From NCBI RefSeq assembly GCF_017406825.1, contig NZ_JAFQXT010000038.1, positions 1-32,640 of the forward strand: 32,640 nucleotides of DNA, given 5' to 3'. A program made the position numbers and the translations under genes. The notes beneath the pieces are model-generated. The model was not told where the DNA came from. It ran no database searches and saw only the letters and a list, made by a program, of their open reading frames with translations. Each line of letters starts with the position of its first letter. Positions within the stretch are counted from its first letter, which is position 1. This DNA is from Methanobrevibacter sp. (GTDB taxonomy: Archaea; Methanobacteriota; Methanobacteria; Methanobacteriales; Methanobacteriaceae). Of the stretch, positions 16,350-23,903 are shown one piece after another.

Positions 16350-17273
16350 ATGAAAGTAAACCAAATAAATATTACCGGGGATATGAAAATATCTGATCTA
16401 ATCAATCAGTTTGACCAATCAGGCGTATTGGGAGCAGGCAGGGTTGCAAGGGCCTGCAGTATCCTGACGGACATGATACAAGATGAAGACATGAAGGTGT
16501 TCATGAGCCTTGGAGGTCCATTGATACCCGGCGGAATGAGAAACATAGTTACAAAGATGATTGATGAGGGTCATGTTGACTTAATCGTATCAAGCGGAGC
16601 AAACATCACCCATGATCTGGTTGAGGCATTTGGAGGGTCCCATTATCGCCACGAAGGAAAGGACGATGAAAAATTAAATGAAGAGGGCATTGGAAGGATT
16701 GCTGATATCAATGTCGGTTCTGATGATTTCACTGTTTTTGAAAGCGAAATAACTAAGATATTTGAGAAGATAGCCGATGAGAAAAAATCCGTTTCCATTC
16801 AGGAACTGCTTTTCGAAATAGGCCTTTTGGTTGAAGATGAAAACTCATTCGTTGCAACAGCCGCCAGGAATAACGTTCCTATTTTCGCTCCTGGCCTAAT
16901 TGACTCTATGATGGGATTGCAACTGTGGATATTCAATCAGGACCATGATTTTGTAGTTGATGCGGTTGCTGATATGCATTATCTCTCAGATATCGTGTTT
17001 GAATCTAAAAAAGTGGGAGCCATCCTTTTGGGAGGAGGCCTTACAAAACACTACACTCTGGCTTCAAATGTGATAAAAGGAGGTCTTGATGCAGCCATTC
17101 AGATTACAATGGACAGGCCTGAAGCGGGAAGTTTAGGTGGAGCCCCTCTTGAGGAAGCGAAATCATGGGCCAAGGCAAGATGTGGATCCAGTCTGGCAAG
17201 TGTTGTTGGGGACGTTACAGTAATATTCCCATTGATTTACGCGGCCGCCTTGGATAAGATTAGATCACAGTGA
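16350..17273 (+). CDS. dys: Deoxyhypusine synthase
   Basis: This 307-residue enzyme transfers the aminobutyl group of spermidine to a lysine of initiation factor aIF5A, using NAD. Recognisable segments are GAGRVARACSIL near 28-39, SLGGPLIPGGMRN near 53-65, SSGANITHDLVEAFGG near 81-96, and ATAARNNVPIFAPGLIDSMMG. SLGGAPLEEAKSWAKAR lies near 261-277, in which K275 is the expected catalytic lysine. The length is slightly shorter than the eukaryotic enzyme but normal for archaea. AAGTGATTCA provides a ribosome binding site, and the close spacing to the HTH-CBS gene suggests one mRNA. The following membrane-protein gene starts four bases after its stop. Confidence 0.93.
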   Translation: MKVNQINITGDMKISDLINQFDQSGVLGAGRVARACSILTDMIQDEDMKVFMSLGGPLIPGGMRNIVTKMIDEGHVDLIVSSGANITHDLVEAFGGSHYRHEGKDDEKLNEEGIGRIADINVGSDDFTVFESEITKIFEKIADEKKSVSIQELLFEIGLLVEDENSFVATAARNNVPIFAPGLIDSMMGLQLWIFNQDHDFVVDAVADMHYLSDIVFESKKVGAILLGGGLTKHYTLASNVIKGGLDAAIQITMDRPEAGSLGGAPLEEAKSWAKARCGSSLASVVGDVTVIFPLIYAAALDKIRSQ

Positions 17274-17277
17274 TTAG

Positions 17278-17805
17278 ATGAGCAGTATAATTTTAGCTAT
17301 TTTATTTTTATTGTCCGGATTTTTCATGAAATATTCGGATGATTTGTTTGACGTGAACAATAACTTATTGTTTGCAAGTATTTTTGGAGTGCTATGCGGC
17401 ATTGCTTCAGCCATTGCAACTGTCAGTGATGTTGGGGCGGCTTATGTGTTCATAGCTATCCTTATCGGCAATCTCATTGCCCTGAAGGTTGATGGAATCC
17501 ATCATATCATTACCCTAATCGTATTCGTTATTGTCTGTGTGATTTTTGGAATTCCTGATTTAAGTTTGATTATCCTGTTAATTTGTATCATCGCCGCATT
17601 ATCCGATGAAATTGGCCATGAAACAATTTCAAATGTCACAGATAATGCCTTTATCAATCTATTTTTTGAATATAGATTTGTGATGAAAATAGTGATATTC
17701 CTGCTTGCAATTTTTGGCGCATTTGATGTTTTGGTATTCATCTACTTCATATTCTTCGAATTGGCTTATGAAATTGCGGGGATTGTTTTTGAAAAGTTAA
17801 ATTAA
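17278..17805 (+). CDS. Multi-helix membrane protein with conserved-looking acidic clusters
   Basis: I do not recognise this 175-residue protein. It is almost wholly hydrophobic, with about six membrane segments. Charged residues interrupt it in patterns unusual for a passive membrane protein: D21-D22-x-x-D25 after the first helix, D51, D72, then D110-E111-x-x-H114-E115, and E131. Such grouping suggests a metal-dependent membrane enzyme or an ion pathway, but no named family fits with certainty. It overlaps no gene and follows deoxyhypusine synthase by four bases with GTGAT as its ribosome binding site, so it is probably the last gene of that operon. A bidirectional terminator follows. Confidence 0.75.
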   Translation: MSSIILAILFLLSGFFMKYSDDLFDVNNNLLFASIFGVLCGIASAIATVSDVGAAYVFIAILIGNLIALKVDGIHHIITLIVFVIVCVIFGIPDLSLIILLICIIAALSDEIGHETISNVTDNAFINLFFEYRFVMKIVIFLLAIFGAFDVLVFIYFIFFELAYEIAGIVFEKLN

Positions 17806-17817
17806 AAAAAGAAAGTT

Positions 17818-17846
17818 AAAAAGGAATTTTGAAATTCCTTTTTTTA
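17818..17846. terminator. Bidirectional terminator between convergent genes
   Basis: AAAAAGGAATTT (17818-17829) and AAATTCCTTTTT (17832-17843) form a perfect twelve-base inverted repeat with A runs on the left and T runs on the right. It lies between the + strand membrane-protein gene and the - strand DUF5654 gene, so it can end transcription from both sides. Confidence 0.7.
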
Positions 17847-17854
17847 TTTTTTGC

Positions 17855-18097
17855 CTATTCGGTTTCTACGCCCATTCTACCTGCTATTCTAGCAATGAGT
17901 ACGGTTACGATAACTGCAATGATAGTTACGATGATAGCGTATGTGAATAAACTAGGAAGAGCATCTCCAGTACCAATAACATTTTCGATTAATTTTTGAA
18001 TTGCACTGTTCCATGCTTCACCTGCAACAAACGCAAAAGCAGTAGTAATTAATGCTAGGATTGTTTCCATAATCATTTTTGTTACTTCATTTGCCAT
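17855..18097 (-). CDS. DUF5654 family small membrane protein
   Basis: This 80-residue protein has a polar N-terminus, a hydrophobic segment at about residues 9-27 ending in GEAWNSAIQKL, and a second long membrane helix at about 50-70 followed by a short charged tail. The AW-N-AI motif after the first helix matches the archaeal DUF5654 family, whose function is unknown. GGAGG lies eight bases before the ATG. A good promoter, ATTTATAAAT, lies at 18164-18173 on this strand, so the gene can be transcribed independently of pyrF upstream. Confidence 0.82.
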   Translation of the reverse strand: MANEVTKMIMETILALITTAFAFVAGEAWNSAIQKLIENVIGTGDALPSLFTYAIIVTIIAVIVTVLIARIAGRMGVETE

Positions 18098-18163
18098 TTT
18101 TTTTGCCTCCGTTTAAATCAATTTGTTCCCAGATAATAAGAACAATATTATTTTTATTTTCTC

Positions 18164-18173
18164 ATTTATAAAT
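18164..18173 (-). promoter_or_regulatory. TATA box of the DUF5654 gene
   Basis: ATTTATAAAT, preceded on the minus strand by AAAT, lies about 70 bases before the DUF5654 start in the short gap after pyrF. The spacing implies a 5' leader of roughly 40 bases containing the GGAGG ribosome binding site. Confidence 0.45.
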
Positions 18174-18181
18174 ATTTTAGT

Positions 18182-18829
18182 TTAATTCAGTGATTTAATC
18201 AATTCTTCACATGCAATCTTCGGATTTTCTGATTCATAAATACTCCTTCCAACGATTATTGCATTGGAATATTCGAGAGCTTTTTTACCATCGCCACCCT
18301 GTTTTCCAACACCTGGGGAAATAATGAATGCCTCTGGACCTACAATATCTCTAATTGTGCTTAATCTGTCGAGTCTTGTTGCAGGAGCTATGAAATTCCT
18401 TATTTCCATATCGACACCCATCTGAGCAATGGCTTCCGCATCTTTCTGTAAAAACATTTTAGCTCCAGGATGTGACATTTCGGTCAGTAAAAACAGTTCC
18501 TTTCCATGCTTTTCGGCCATGTCCAGACAAGCCTGCACGCTGTCTGATCCGACAAAACCATGACATATTATTGCATCTGCTCCGGCTTTGAATGTTTCGT
18601 CACATATTTTGGAGTTTGTTGCATCGATATCTGCCACTTTAAAATCACATATGACCTTAAATCCGAATTTGTCCTTTAGTTTTTTAATGATTTCAAGACC
18701 TTCTGCAAGTGCTAAGGGATAGCCGATTTTGATTGTGTCGAGGTATTCCTTGATGGAGTCACATATTTCAATGGCTTCACTTTCGCTCATAACATCAAGT
18801 GCTAAAATCAAGTTGTTTTTTATTTTCAT
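18182..18829 (-). CDS. pyrF: Orotidine-5'-phosphate decarboxylase
   Basis: This 215-residue TIM-barrel enzyme makes UMP from orotidine monophosphate, the last step of pyrimidine synthesis. The catalytic D62xK64xxD67 motif (CDFKVADI) is present, together with LALDV at residues 9-13 and K34 in IKIGYPL. The phosphate-binding C-terminal segments are ISPGVGKQGGD and AIIVGRSIY. Length is typical of the archaeal enzyme. It is transcribed away from cbiM. Nothing else of pyrimidine synthesis is adjacent, and no strong ribosome binding site is seen directly before the ATG, so it may be leaderless or nearly so. Confidence 0.93.
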   Translation of the reverse strand: MKIKNNLILALDVMSESEAIEICDSIKEYLDTIKIGYPLALAEGLEIIKKLKDKFGFKVICDFKVADIDATNSKICDETFKAGADAIICHGFVGSDSVQACLDMAEKHGKELFLLTEMSHPGAKMFLQKDAEAIAQMGVDMEIRNFIAPATRLDRLSTIRDIVGPEAFIISPGVGKQGGDGKKALEYSNAIIVGRSIYESENPKIACEELIKSLN

Positions 18830-18872
18830 GATATCTACTTTTGTTGTTTTTTGAAAAAATTTTTAAGGTACT

Positions 18873-18889
18873 CCTAAATTTTGTTTAGG
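18873..18889. promoter_or_regulatory. Inverted repeat in the pyrF-cbiM divergent region
   Basis: CCTAAA (18873-18878) and TTTAGG (18884-18889) form a perfect inverted repeat with a five-base spacer. A TTATTA-C-TAATAA palindrome follows at 18890-18902, just before AT-rich TATA-like sequence. Between divergent genes this could be a regulator site for either side. No T run supports a terminator. Confidence 0.35.
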
Positions 18890-18932
18890 TTATTACTAAT
18901 AATATTTATATATAATAAAGTATATAATACCA

Positions 18933-18984
18933 TTATCAATAAAACTTTATAAAAATTCTATTATATTTAAATTTTTATTGATAA
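18933..18984. promoter_or_regulatory. Long-spaced inverted repeat upstream of cbiM
   Basis: TTATCAATAAAA (18933-18944) and TTTTATTGATAA (18973-18984) are perfect 12-base complements separated by 28 bases. That spacer contains TATA-like sequence. The pair ends about 40 bases before the cbiM start and may be an operator flanking the promoter, for example for a cobalt- or nickel-responsive repressor. No riboswitch-like GC-rich fold is visible here. Confidence 0.4.
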
Positions 18985-19025
18985 ATCTATCAAATGATTT
19001 TGATATAATTTGGAGGAAAAAAGTT

Positions 19026-19703
19026 ATGCATATTATGGAAGGGTTCTTACCACCGCTCTGGTGTGCAGTATGGTATATTATTGCAATACCTGTTGTTGCG
19101 TACGGACTCTATAAAATTAAAAAGGTAGTAGATGAAACACCTGAATCCAAAGCTTTACTTGCTGTAAGTGGAGCATTCATGTTCGTTATTTCATCATTAA
19201 AATTACCTTCTGTAACTGGAAGTTGTTCACACCCAACAGGTAACGGATTAGGTGCAGCATTATTTGGACCTGCTGTTACTGGAGTATTAGCAACTATTGT
19301 ATTAATCTTCCAAGCAATTTTACTTGCTCACGGAGGAATCACTACTTTAGGTGCTAACTGTGTATCAATGGGTATTGTAGGACCTCTTTTAGGTTGGATT
19401 GTATACAAACTTTTATTTAAAGCTGGAATTCCATCTAAAATTAATATTTTCTTAATTGCTTTCATTGCGGATTTAGCAACTTACATTGTAACTTCTATAC
19501 AATTAGGTTTAGCTTTCCCTGAACCAACCATGATGGCAGCAATTACAAAATTCTTCTTAATCTTCGCTCCAACTCAATTGCCATTAGCAGTTGCTGAAGG
19601 TTTATTAACCGTAATTATTTGGAACGGATTAATGACTTACAGACCTAAATTATTAAACAAATTAGGTGCAATTTCAGACGATGAATTAGCAAAAGGTGAA
19701 TAA
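19026..19703 (+). CDS. cbiM: Cobalt/nickel ECF transporter substrate-binding subunit CbiM
   Basis: This 225-residue membrane protein is the substrate-capture component of the CbiMNQO metal importer. The N-terminus MHIMEGFLPPLWC matches the family, in which the extreme N-terminal Met1 and His2 help bind the metal. A second conserved histidine lies at H69 in GSCSHPTGNG. The start matters: an upstream in-frame start at 18978 would bury the Met-His end, whereas TGGAGGAAAAAAG ends three bases before ATG 19026. Several membrane helices fill the rest. The gene leads the four-gene unit cbiM-cbiN-cbiQ-cbiO. Cobalt for cobamide synthesis is the likely substrate, but nickel cannot be excluded by eye. 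Confidence 0.93.
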   Translation: MHIMEGFLPPLWCAVWYIIAIPVVAYGLYKIKKVVDETPESKALLAVSGAFMFVISSLKLPSVTGSCSHPTGNGLGAALFGPAVTGVLATIVLIFQAILLAHGGITTLGANCVSMGIVGPLLGWIVYKLLFKAGIPSKINIFLIAFIADLATYIVTSIQLGLAFPEPTMMAAITKFFLIFAPTQLPLAVAEGLLTVIIWNGLMTYRPKLLNKLGAISDDELAKGE

Positions 19704-19705
19704 AC

Positions 19706-19990
19706 ATGAAATATGAAAATCTTATTTTAGCAATCATTGTTATTGCGATTTTGGTTATCCCTTTAGCAATGTATTCAGGTCTCGGTGAAGATGAAGGATA
19801 CTTTGGTGGGTCTGATGATCAAGGATCTGACGGTGTTTCAGAAACTGGATATGAACCTTGGTTCGAATCATTTTGGGAACCACCAAGTGGTGAAATAGAA
19901 AGTTTATTATTTGCAGTCCAAGCGGCTATTGGAGCAATCATTATTGGTTACTTCTTTGGTTACTGGAGAGGACAAGGTAAAGAAGAATAA
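19706..19990 (+). CDS. cbiN: Cobalt transport accessory protein CbiN
   Basis: This 94-residue protein has the CbiN plan: an N-terminal membrane helix at about residues 5-23, an extracytoplasmic acidic loop with GEDEGYFGGSDDQ and YEPWFESFWEPPSGEIESLLF, then a second helix at about 66-84 and a short charged tail. CbiN is thought to help load metal into CbiM. It starts two bases after cbiM, with GGTGAATAAAC overlapping the end of that gene. Length is normal. Confidence 0.9.
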   Translation: MKYENLILAIIVIAILVIPLAMYSGLGEDEGYFGGSDDQGSDGVSETGYEPWFESFWEPPSGEIESLLFAVQAAIGAIIIGYFFGYWRGQGKEE

Positions 19991-20029
19991 TTTTTCTTCT
20001 TTTACTATTTTTTTTTAATGGTGAAATTA

Positions 20030-20722
20030 ATGAAATTTGATATAGATTATATTGCACATAATAATCGGTTAACTGATTTTAATGCGTATATTAAAGTCAT
20101 TGTTTCAATTGCTTTAATGATTATTACTTTAATATTGGATAATTTGGCATTTGATGTTATCATATTTGTTTTAATGACTATTCTTATATTAGGCGTAGCG
20201 AGAATATCTTTAAAATCATATATTAAATTTCTAACAATTCCAATTGTATTTGCAGTAATTACATGTGTATTTTTGATATTTTTCTTTGGACATGGTCCAT
20301 TAATCTATGATACCGGGTTTTGGGGTATTGGTGTTACACAATCCTCTTTAGACTTGGGAATTACAACATTCTGCCGTTGTTTTGCATGTTTTTCATGTTT
20401 AGGTTTTCTGACTTTAACAACACCAATTGCAGACATTTTGCAATGTTTATACAAAGTTAAAGTTCCTGTTATTTTCATAGATATTGCTCTTTTAATGTAT
20501 AATACAATATTTATATTCTTAGACCAATTGGATACTATGAGAAATGCTCAAGATACTAGATTAGGCTATGTTGGAACCAAAAGTACTTATAAATCTTTAG
20601 GCATGTTGTTTACAAATTTATTTTTCAGATCTCTAGATAAATCTGAAACACTTCAATGTTCCTTAGATTCAAGGTGTTATCAAGGATATCTACCAGTTTA
20701 TAAACCTAAAAGGGGGAAATAA
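20030..20722 (+). CDS. cbiQ: ECF transporter transmembrane (T) subunit CbiQ
   Basis: This 230-residue integral membrane protein begins MKFDIDYIAHNNRLTDFNAYIKV, a typical CbiQ opening. It continues with several hydrophobic helices, then the cytoplasmic coupling region MRNAQDTRLGYVG near 176-188 and FFRSLDKSETLQCSLDSRCYQG near 203-224, where the ATPase docks. I chose ATG 20030 because GGTGA at 20020-20024 precedes it; ATG 20018 would begin before that site. It follows cbiN after a T-rich 39-base gap and precedes cbiO by three bases. Confidence 0.92.
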   Translation: MKFDIDYIAHNNRLTDFNAYIKVIVSIALMIITLILDNLAFDVIIFVLMTILILGVARISLKSYIKFLTIPIVFAVITCVFLIFFFGHGPLIYDTGFWGIGVTQSSLDLGITTFCRCFACFSCLGFLTLTTPIADILQCLYKVKVPVIFIDIALLMYNTIFIFLDQLDTMRNAQDTRLGYVGTKSTYKSLGMLFTNLFFRSLDKSETLQCSLDSRCYQGYLPVYKPKRGK

Positions 20723-20725
20723 TCA

Positions 20726-21562
20726 ATGTTAAATGCACAAAATATATCTTATTCCTATGATGATGGGACACAAGCTTTAAAAAATGTAAATTTGGAAGTA
20801 AATAAGGGAGAAATGGTTGCGCTTCTAGGAAAGAACGGAGCAGGCAAATCAACATTATTTTTACATTTCAATGGTATTCTTAAAGCAGATAGTGGAAAAA
20901 TCATCATAGATGGAGAAGAATTAAAGCACGATAAAAAAAGTTTAATAAAATTTAGACAGAAAGTAGGAATTGTTTTCCAAAATCCTGACGATCAACTTTT
21001 TGCACCAACCGTAGAAGAAGATGTAGCTTTCGGACCATTAAATTTAGGATTATCACAGGAAGAAACACAAAAACGAGTTACAGAAGCTCTTAAAAGAGTT
21101 GATATGGAAGGATATGAAAGAAAAGCTCCCCACCATTTAAGTGGAGGTCAAAAAAAGAGAGTGGCGATAGCTGGAATATTGGCTATGCAGCCTGAAGTAA
21201 TGGTTTTGGATGAGCCTACTTCTGGTCTTGACCCGAAAGGAGCGTCAGATATATTAAAACTTTTATATGAATTAAACGATGAAGGCATGACTATTATCAT
21301 TTCAACACACGATGTGGATTTGGTGCCGATTTACTCAAGCAAAGTATATGTAATTAGTTCAGGGGAAATAATTAAATCAGGTACTCCGAAAGAGGTATTT
21401 GGGGATATTGATTTAATTAGAAGCGCTAACTTAAGACTTCCTAGAGTTGCTCATTTGTTCGAAATTTTAGATAAAGAGGACCATTTCGATTTGAAGGGGG
21501 ATTATCCGCTAACAATTTCCCAAGCAAGAGCGTTTGCTAATGAACTACATAATTCAAAATAA
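20726..21562 (+). CDS. cbiO: ECF transporter ATP-binding subunit CbiO
   Basis: This 278-residue ABC ATPase has Walker A GKNGAGKST at residues 35-43, a Q-loop FQNPDDQLF as in energy-coupling-factor ATPases, the signature LSGGQKKR from 138, and Walker B VMVLDEPTSGLDP near 158-170. The switch histidine is in ISTHDVDLV. It powers metal uptake by the CbiMNQ complex on the inner face of the membrane. A purine-rich GGGGGAAATAATC precedes the ATG, and it closes the transport operon; T-rich sequence follows. Confidence 0.94.
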   Translation: MLNAQNISYSYDDGTQALKNVNLEVNKGEMVALLGKNGAGKSTLFLHFNGILKADSGKIIIDGEELKHDKKSLIKFRQKVGIVFQNPDDQLFAPTVEEDVAFGPLNLGLSQEETQKRVTEALKRVDMEGYERKAPHHLSGGQKKRVAIAGILAMQPEVMVLDEPTSGLDPKGASDILKLLYELNDEGMTIIISTHDVDLVPIYSSKVYVISSGEIIKSGTPKEVFGDIDLIRSANLRLPRVAHLFEILDKEDHFDLKGDYPLTISQARAFANELHNSK

Positions 21563-21695
21563 TTATATTTTTTTTCGACAACTCTTTTTTCATAATTTTA
21601 AAACCGAAAGTATTACTCAAGATAATAATTCATAATACTTTTGTATTTTTAACTAAACTTTTATATTTTAAAAGACATATTTTTTTATAAGGTGA

Positions 21696-22160
<465 letters not shown>

Positions 22161-22170
22161 GTGATATAAA

Positions 22171-22875
22171 ATGGAGTATGATGTAACTGTCGAAGATAAA
22201 AATCAGACCTATGTTGTTCTTCCGGCATATAATGAATCAACAAGAATCCGACCTGTAATAGAGGCCATTGCAGAAAAGGGATATAACATGGTCATAGTCA
22301 ATGACGGATCAACAGACAATACCCTGGAAGTCATTACAGAGTGCAAAAGGAAATATCCGGATAAGATTCATATCTATTCACTGTTGATAAACAGGGGTGT
22401 TGGAGTGGCAACACAGACAGGTTTTGATGCGGTTTTAAGCTTCAGTCCAAAATATGTCGTTAGTATGGATTCCGATGGCCAACATTCGGCCGATGATTTG
22501 GACAATGTAATAAGACCGTTAGTTTCAGGTGAATTTCAGGCCGTGATTGGAGTCAGGCCTTTCGATGAGATGCCATTCACCAGAAACTTTGCAAATAATG
22601 TCATGAATCTCTTAACAAGAATATTCTATAGGGTAAACGTCACTGATTCACAGACAGGATTCAGGGCAATAACCTATGATGCCCTAAAGAAAATTGACAT
22701 AAATGCGAAGGGTTATCTTATTTCATCAGAATTTATCCGTGAAGTCAATGACAATAATATTCCATTTGCGGAAGTGCCAATCAAGACAATTTACACTCCT
22801 GAAACTCAGGCCAAAGGAACCAATGCCAAAGAGGCAATCAAGATTTTTATTCAAATGGTTAGACATCAATTTTAA
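22171..22875 (+). CDS. Family 2 glycosyltransferase (polyprenyl-phosphate type)
   Basis: This 234-residue GT-A glycosyltransferase has YVVLPAYNESTRI at residues 14-26, NDGSTDNT near 44-51, and a DSDGQHSADDL metal-binding segment near 99-109. RPFDEMPFTRNFANNVMN and TDSQTGFRAI near 159-168 follow. It resembles enzymes that load sugars onto polyprenyl phosphate. The next gene encodes a DUF2304 membrane protein, a common pairing in envelope glycan clusters, so the two may act together at the membrane. GAGTGATATAAA gives a ribosome binding site ten bases after ribC. Sugar and acceptor are unknown. Confidence 0.88.
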   Translation: MEYDVTVEDKNQTYVVLPAYNESTRIRPVIEAIAEKGYNMVIVNDGSTDNTLEVITECKRKYPDKIHIYSLLINRGVGVATQTGFDAVLSFSPKYVVSMDSDGQHSADDLDNVIRPLVSGEFQAVIGVRPFDEMPFTRNFANNVMNLLTRIFYRVNVTDSQTGFRAITYDALKKIDINAKGYLISSEFIREVNDNNIPFAEVPIKTIYTPETQAKGTNAKEAIKIFIQMVRHQF

Positions 22876-22884
22876 GGTGATTTA

Positions 22885-23232
22885 ATGTTATTATATTCAA
22901 TTTTATTCCCAATAATATCAGTAATAGCTATAGTATTGTTTTTAATCAGATATTTGACTGAAAGGCAATCGTTAATTACAACAATCCTATGGGCAATATT
23001 GTGGCTTTTTGTAATTCTGTTTTCAATATTTCCCAAAGCGAGTGAAAATTTTGCAAGATTGTTTGGTATAACCCGTGGTCTTGACTTCATTATAATTGTG
23101 GTGTTTGTCGTATTGTTCTATGTAATTTTCAGATTGTTCAGCAAGTTAGACAAATTACAGGATGATGTTAATAAAATTGTTAAGGAAGTAGCGCTTTCAA
23201 ATGAAATAACCCTTGATGATGAGGATGAATAA
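22885..23232 (+). CDS. DUF2304 domain membrane protein
   Basis: This 115-residue protein has three hydrophobic segments (about residues 3-20, 31-47 and 63-82) and a C-terminal charged coiled segment, RLFSKLDKLQDDVNKIVKEVAL. That is the layout of DUF2304 proteins, which usually accompany polyprenyl-phosphate glycosyltransferases. A TRGLDFIII segment before the third helix matches the family. Its function is unknown. AAGGTGATTTA precedes the ATG. The final base of its TAA is the first base of the next ATG, so the CCG-domain gene downstream is translationally coupled. Confidence 0.85.
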   Translation: MLLYSILFPIISVIAIVLFLIRYLTERQSLITTILWAILWLFVILFSIFPKASENFARLFGITRGLDFIIIVVFVVLFYVIFRLFSKLDKLQDDVNKIVKEVALSNEITLDDEDE

Positions 23233-23903
23233 TGCTATATTTTAGAGGTTGCACTGCAAGAGAAAAGCAAACTGAAATTCAGGATGCAACTGAAAGGTTA
23301 CTGAAGCTTGCAGGTGTAGATTATCATATTTTGGATGATGAAAAATGTTGCGGATCAGTCCTGCTTAGGACAGGTTTTGTTAAAGAAGCCCAGAATCAAA
23401 TTGAGGAAAACACTAAAGTTTTAAAGGGTGAAAAAATCCTGACTTCCTGTGCTGGATGTTATAAGACTCTCAAAGAGGATTATGAAGGTCTGGATGTAAT
23501 GCATATATCCCAATTGTTAAATGATTTGGTTAATGATAACAAAATTAACTTAAAGAAATCCGATATGAACGTAACATATCATGATTCCTGCCATTTGGCC
23601 CGTCACTGCAATGTCTTTGAAGAGCCAAGAAACGTCATAGAAAGCGTGGCAAATCTGGTTGAGATGGAAAACATTCGTGAAAACAGTTTATGCTGTGGTG
23701 CGGGCGGTGGTGTAAAGTCCGCTTATCCGCAAATCGCTGATGAAATGGCAAAATCAAGATTAAGTCAGGCTAAGCAAACCAAATGTGAAATTTTGATAAC
23801 CGCTTGTCCTTTCTGCAAGCGCAATCTTGAAAATGATGAACTTGAAGTCTTGGATTTGACTGAATTTTTAATGAAATATGGTGGTGTGGATGAAACCGAG
23901 TGA
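23232..23903 (+). CDS. (Fe-S)-binding protein with two CCG domains (HdrB/LutA-like)
   Basis: This 223-residue protein has the cysteine pattern of CCG-domain proteins. The first domain has CCGSVLLRTG near residues 39-48 and CAGCYKTLKEDY near 73-84. The second has YHDSCHLARHC near 115-125, CCGAGGGVKSAYPQIADEM near 154-172 and CPFCKRNL near 192-199. These domains occur in heterodisulfide reductase HdrB, GlcF and LutA and bind an unusual iron-sulfur cluster. The coupled downstream gene encodes a LUD-domain ferredoxin protein, which recalls the LutAB(C) lactate-oxidation complex. In a methanogen the electron donor is unknown and may not be lactate. Confidence 0.86.
   Translation: MLYFRGCTAREKQTEIQDATERLLKLAGVDYHILDDEKCCGSVLLRTGFVKEAQNQIEENTKVLKGEKILTSCAGCYKTLKEDYEGLDVMHISQLLNDLVNDNKINLKKSDMNVTYHDSCHLARHCNVFEEPRNVIESVANLVEMENIRENSLCCGAGGGVKSAYPQIADEMAKSRLSQAKQTKCEILITACPFCKRNLENDELEVLDLTEFLMKYGGVDETE

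Noticed and set aside
18830..19025. Cobalamin riboswitch before cbiM
   Set aside because: The region is too AT-rich and lacks the conserved B12-box and multi-helix pattern; only simple inverted repeats are seen.
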